Source: JBBTDV01 sp038042605 (lineage in GTDB: Bacteria > Bdellovibrionota > UBA1018). Taken from it: a stretch of 14,305 nucleotides of DNA. The stretch is from contig CAYHPW010000059.1 of assembly GCA_964358645.1 (NCBI GenBank), positions 1 to 14,305 of the forward strand. Reading direction: 5' to 3'. This document shows positions 13,053 to 14,305 of this stretch, piece after piece. Position numbers and translations under genes: made by a program. The notes under the pieces are model-generated. The model worked only from the letters and a program-made list of their open reading frames with translations, did not search any database and was not told the DNA's origin. How positions within the stretch are numbered: position 1 is the stretch's first letter; each line of letters starts with the position of its first letter.

Positions 13053-14305
13053 ATGATATACAAAACCATAGTTAAGTTAGCGCTATTCATATGTATTTTT
13101 TGTAGTTTCATCCTTAATTTTTACGACGCCAAGGCCGATGCTTATGGAGCACCTGGCTTACCACATCGCTGGGCCCCGGCGCTCAAGCAAGCCATAGGCA
13201 CGGCGTACGAACCTAGCACAGCAGCCTCTCCCGTGTGGTTTACGATCTCAGAGGGAATCATAAGTGAAGTATTTTATCCAACAGTGGACCAAGCGCAGGT
13301 CGGGGATCTGCAATTCATAATCACTGACGGCAGGGGTTTCTTTTCAGAGCAGAAACGTGACACCGACTACAGCGTGGCTTACATCGACGAAGGCATGGCC
13401 GTCCGTATAACCGGTAAGGATCGCTCTGGCCGCTACAGCTTTGAACAGGAAATCATCACGGACACAGCCTTGCCGGTCCTTAGAATCCATACGGTGTTGA
13501 AGGATCTCCAGCCTGACCTTAGATTTTTTGTCCTTTTCAAACCGGCGATAAACAACACCGGATCACAAAACGCCGCTCATACCAACTCCGAAGGATTGTT
13601 TGCGACCAAACTTAATTCTTATACCATAGGGAGCGGAAAATCCGTCCACGAGTCCACACCAGTTTATGCCGTCGTGAGTGCATCGATCCCTTTCATTGCC
13701 ACCTCGGCTGGTTACGTGGGTTTCTCGGACGGCTGGCAGGATCTGGCGCGTAATTTTAAAATGACAATGCCATGGCAAAATGTAGGCCCAGGCAATGTGG
13801 CCACCACTGGTGAAATCAAGCTTAATGGAAATAACACGCAGGAAATAGACATAGCCGTTTCGTTCGGTAACAACAGCGCTGAGTCCTTGGCGCGAGCAAG
13901 GCAATCCCTTTCCAAACCATTTGAAATCGCCAAATCTGTTTACGAATCCGGCTGGCGGTCGTACATCAGCACGCTGGAGAATTCGCCACTCATGCAAGGA
14001 AAATCATTTTTCAAAACCAGCTCCTTCGCCCGCCGTTCAGCACAAGTGATCAAGATGCATGAAGACAAGGCCACGAAAGGCGCGATAGTCGCGTCACTCT
14101 CCAAGCCAGGCATACCGGATTCCGCGCGCTCGCTTGACGGCACCGGCGGGTATCACCTTATTTGGCCGCGGGACCTGTATCATGCGGCCATGGGTTTGCT
14201 CGCTGCCGGGGACATTACCACCGCGACCAACGTTCTTCGCTACTTCGTAAAAACTCAACGCCCGGACGGATCGTGGCCGCAAAATTTTTGGATAGATGGC
14301 GTGGT
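13053..14305 (+). CDS. Secreted GH15 glucoamylase/glucodextranase-like enzyme (partial, runs off the window end)
   Basis: 417 codons are visible before the window ends. A signal peptide (1-30: MIYKTIVK, hydrophobic core, cleavage after AKADA) leads into the N-terminal beta-sandwich domain of bacterial glucoamylases (about 31-290), with VWFTISEGIISEVFYPTVDQ (61-80) and DLQFIITDG (85-93). The (alpha/alpha)6 catalytic barrel begins near 320 and shows GTGGYHLIWPRDLYHAAMGL (363-382), where the WPRD arginine and aspartate bind the terminal glucose, and QRPDGSWPQNFWIDGV (402-417). The catalytic glutamates lie beyond the window. These enzymes release glucose from the non-reducing ends of alpha-glucans. 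Export suggests use of external or periplasmic glycogen, starch or dextran. The ATG at 13053 has GGGG 6 nt upstream. It diverges from ftsE and has its own promoter; its relation to the division operon is probably only positional. Confidence 0.92.
   Translation, partial: MIYKTIVKLALFICIFCSFILNFYDAKADAYGAPGLPHRWAPALKQAIGTAYEPSTAASPVWFTISEGIISEVFYPTVDQAQVGDLQFIITDGRGFFSEQKRDTDYSVAYIDEGMAVRITGKDRSGRYSFEQEIITDTALPVLRIHTVLKDLQPDLRFFVLFKPAINNTGSQNAAHTNSEGLFATKLNSYTIGSGKSVHESTPVYAVVSASIPFIATSAGYVGFSDGWQDLARNFKMTMPWQNVGPGNVATTGEIKLNGNNTQEIDIAVSFGNNSAESLARARQSLSKPFEIAKSVYESGWRSYISTLENSPLMQGKSFFKTSSFARRSAQVIKMHEDKATKGAIVASLSKPGIPDSARSLDGTGGYHLIWPRDLYHAAMGLLAAGDITTATNVLRYFVKTQRPDGSWPQNFWIDGV

Noticed and set aside
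13563..13997. 144-residue minus-strand frame near the window end
   Set aside because: It is antisense to the GH15 coding sequence, which carries clear family motifs across the same bases.
1..14305. CRISPR arrays, tRNA or rRNA genes, IS elements
   Set aside because: No regularly spaced repeats, tRNA cloverleaf signatures, rRNA-like sequence, transposase frames or terminal inverted repeats were seen on reading the window.

Overview
The window looks like a Gram-negative chromosome from a delta-proteobacterial-type lineage (Bdellovibrionota or Myxococcota relatives). This is inferred from an operon that resembles the myxobacterial gliding (Glt) envelope machinery, from an ftsE-ftsX-envC-ctpA division/peptidase operon, and from a YwqK/MORN-like candidate lipoprotein. 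The exact taxon cannot be fixed from sequence alone.

Region 1, about 1-2000, looks like accessory DNA. On the minus strand there is a phage terminase-small-subunit-like protein. Next comes a mercury-type MerR regulator with its own mer-like operator/promoter, and then the first 41 codons of an ACR3-type arsenite efflux permease, ended early by a stop codon. Between about 1210 and 1580 no intact gene is visible, but a minus-strand remnant of an S28 serine peptidase can be read at 1365-1445. A small MORN-repeat protein closes the region.

Region 2, 2066-5991, plus strand, is a tight four-gene operon with ATGA overlaps or very short gaps. It encodes a small secreted protein with a VIDFEDE motif, an inner-membrane protein with a periplasmic TonB-like AgmX/PglI C-terminal domain (GltG/GltJ-like), an outer-membrane beta-barrel (GltA/GltB-like) and a periplasmic TPR protein (GltC-like). 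Together they could form part of a trans-envelope complex. Its promoter appears to sit directly on the first start codon, suggesting a leaderless transcript. A separate small secreted protein of unknown function follows at 6190-6564.

Region 3, 12915 down to 6573, minus strand, is a six-gene cell-envelope operon: ftsE, ftsX, an EnvC-like degenerate LytM coiled-coil protein, a CtpA-type S41 protease, xseA (exonuclease VII large subunit) and an intact M23 peptidase. The genes overlap or nearly touch. FtsEX probably drives the EnvC-like activator during septal peptidoglycan splitting, the S41 protease may trim envelope hydrolases, and the M23 enzyme carries a full metal-ligand set.

Region 4, 13053 to the end, plus strand, is the first 417 codons of a secreted GH15 glucoamylase/glucodextranase-like enzyme, diverging from ftsE and preceded by a consensus -35 box.
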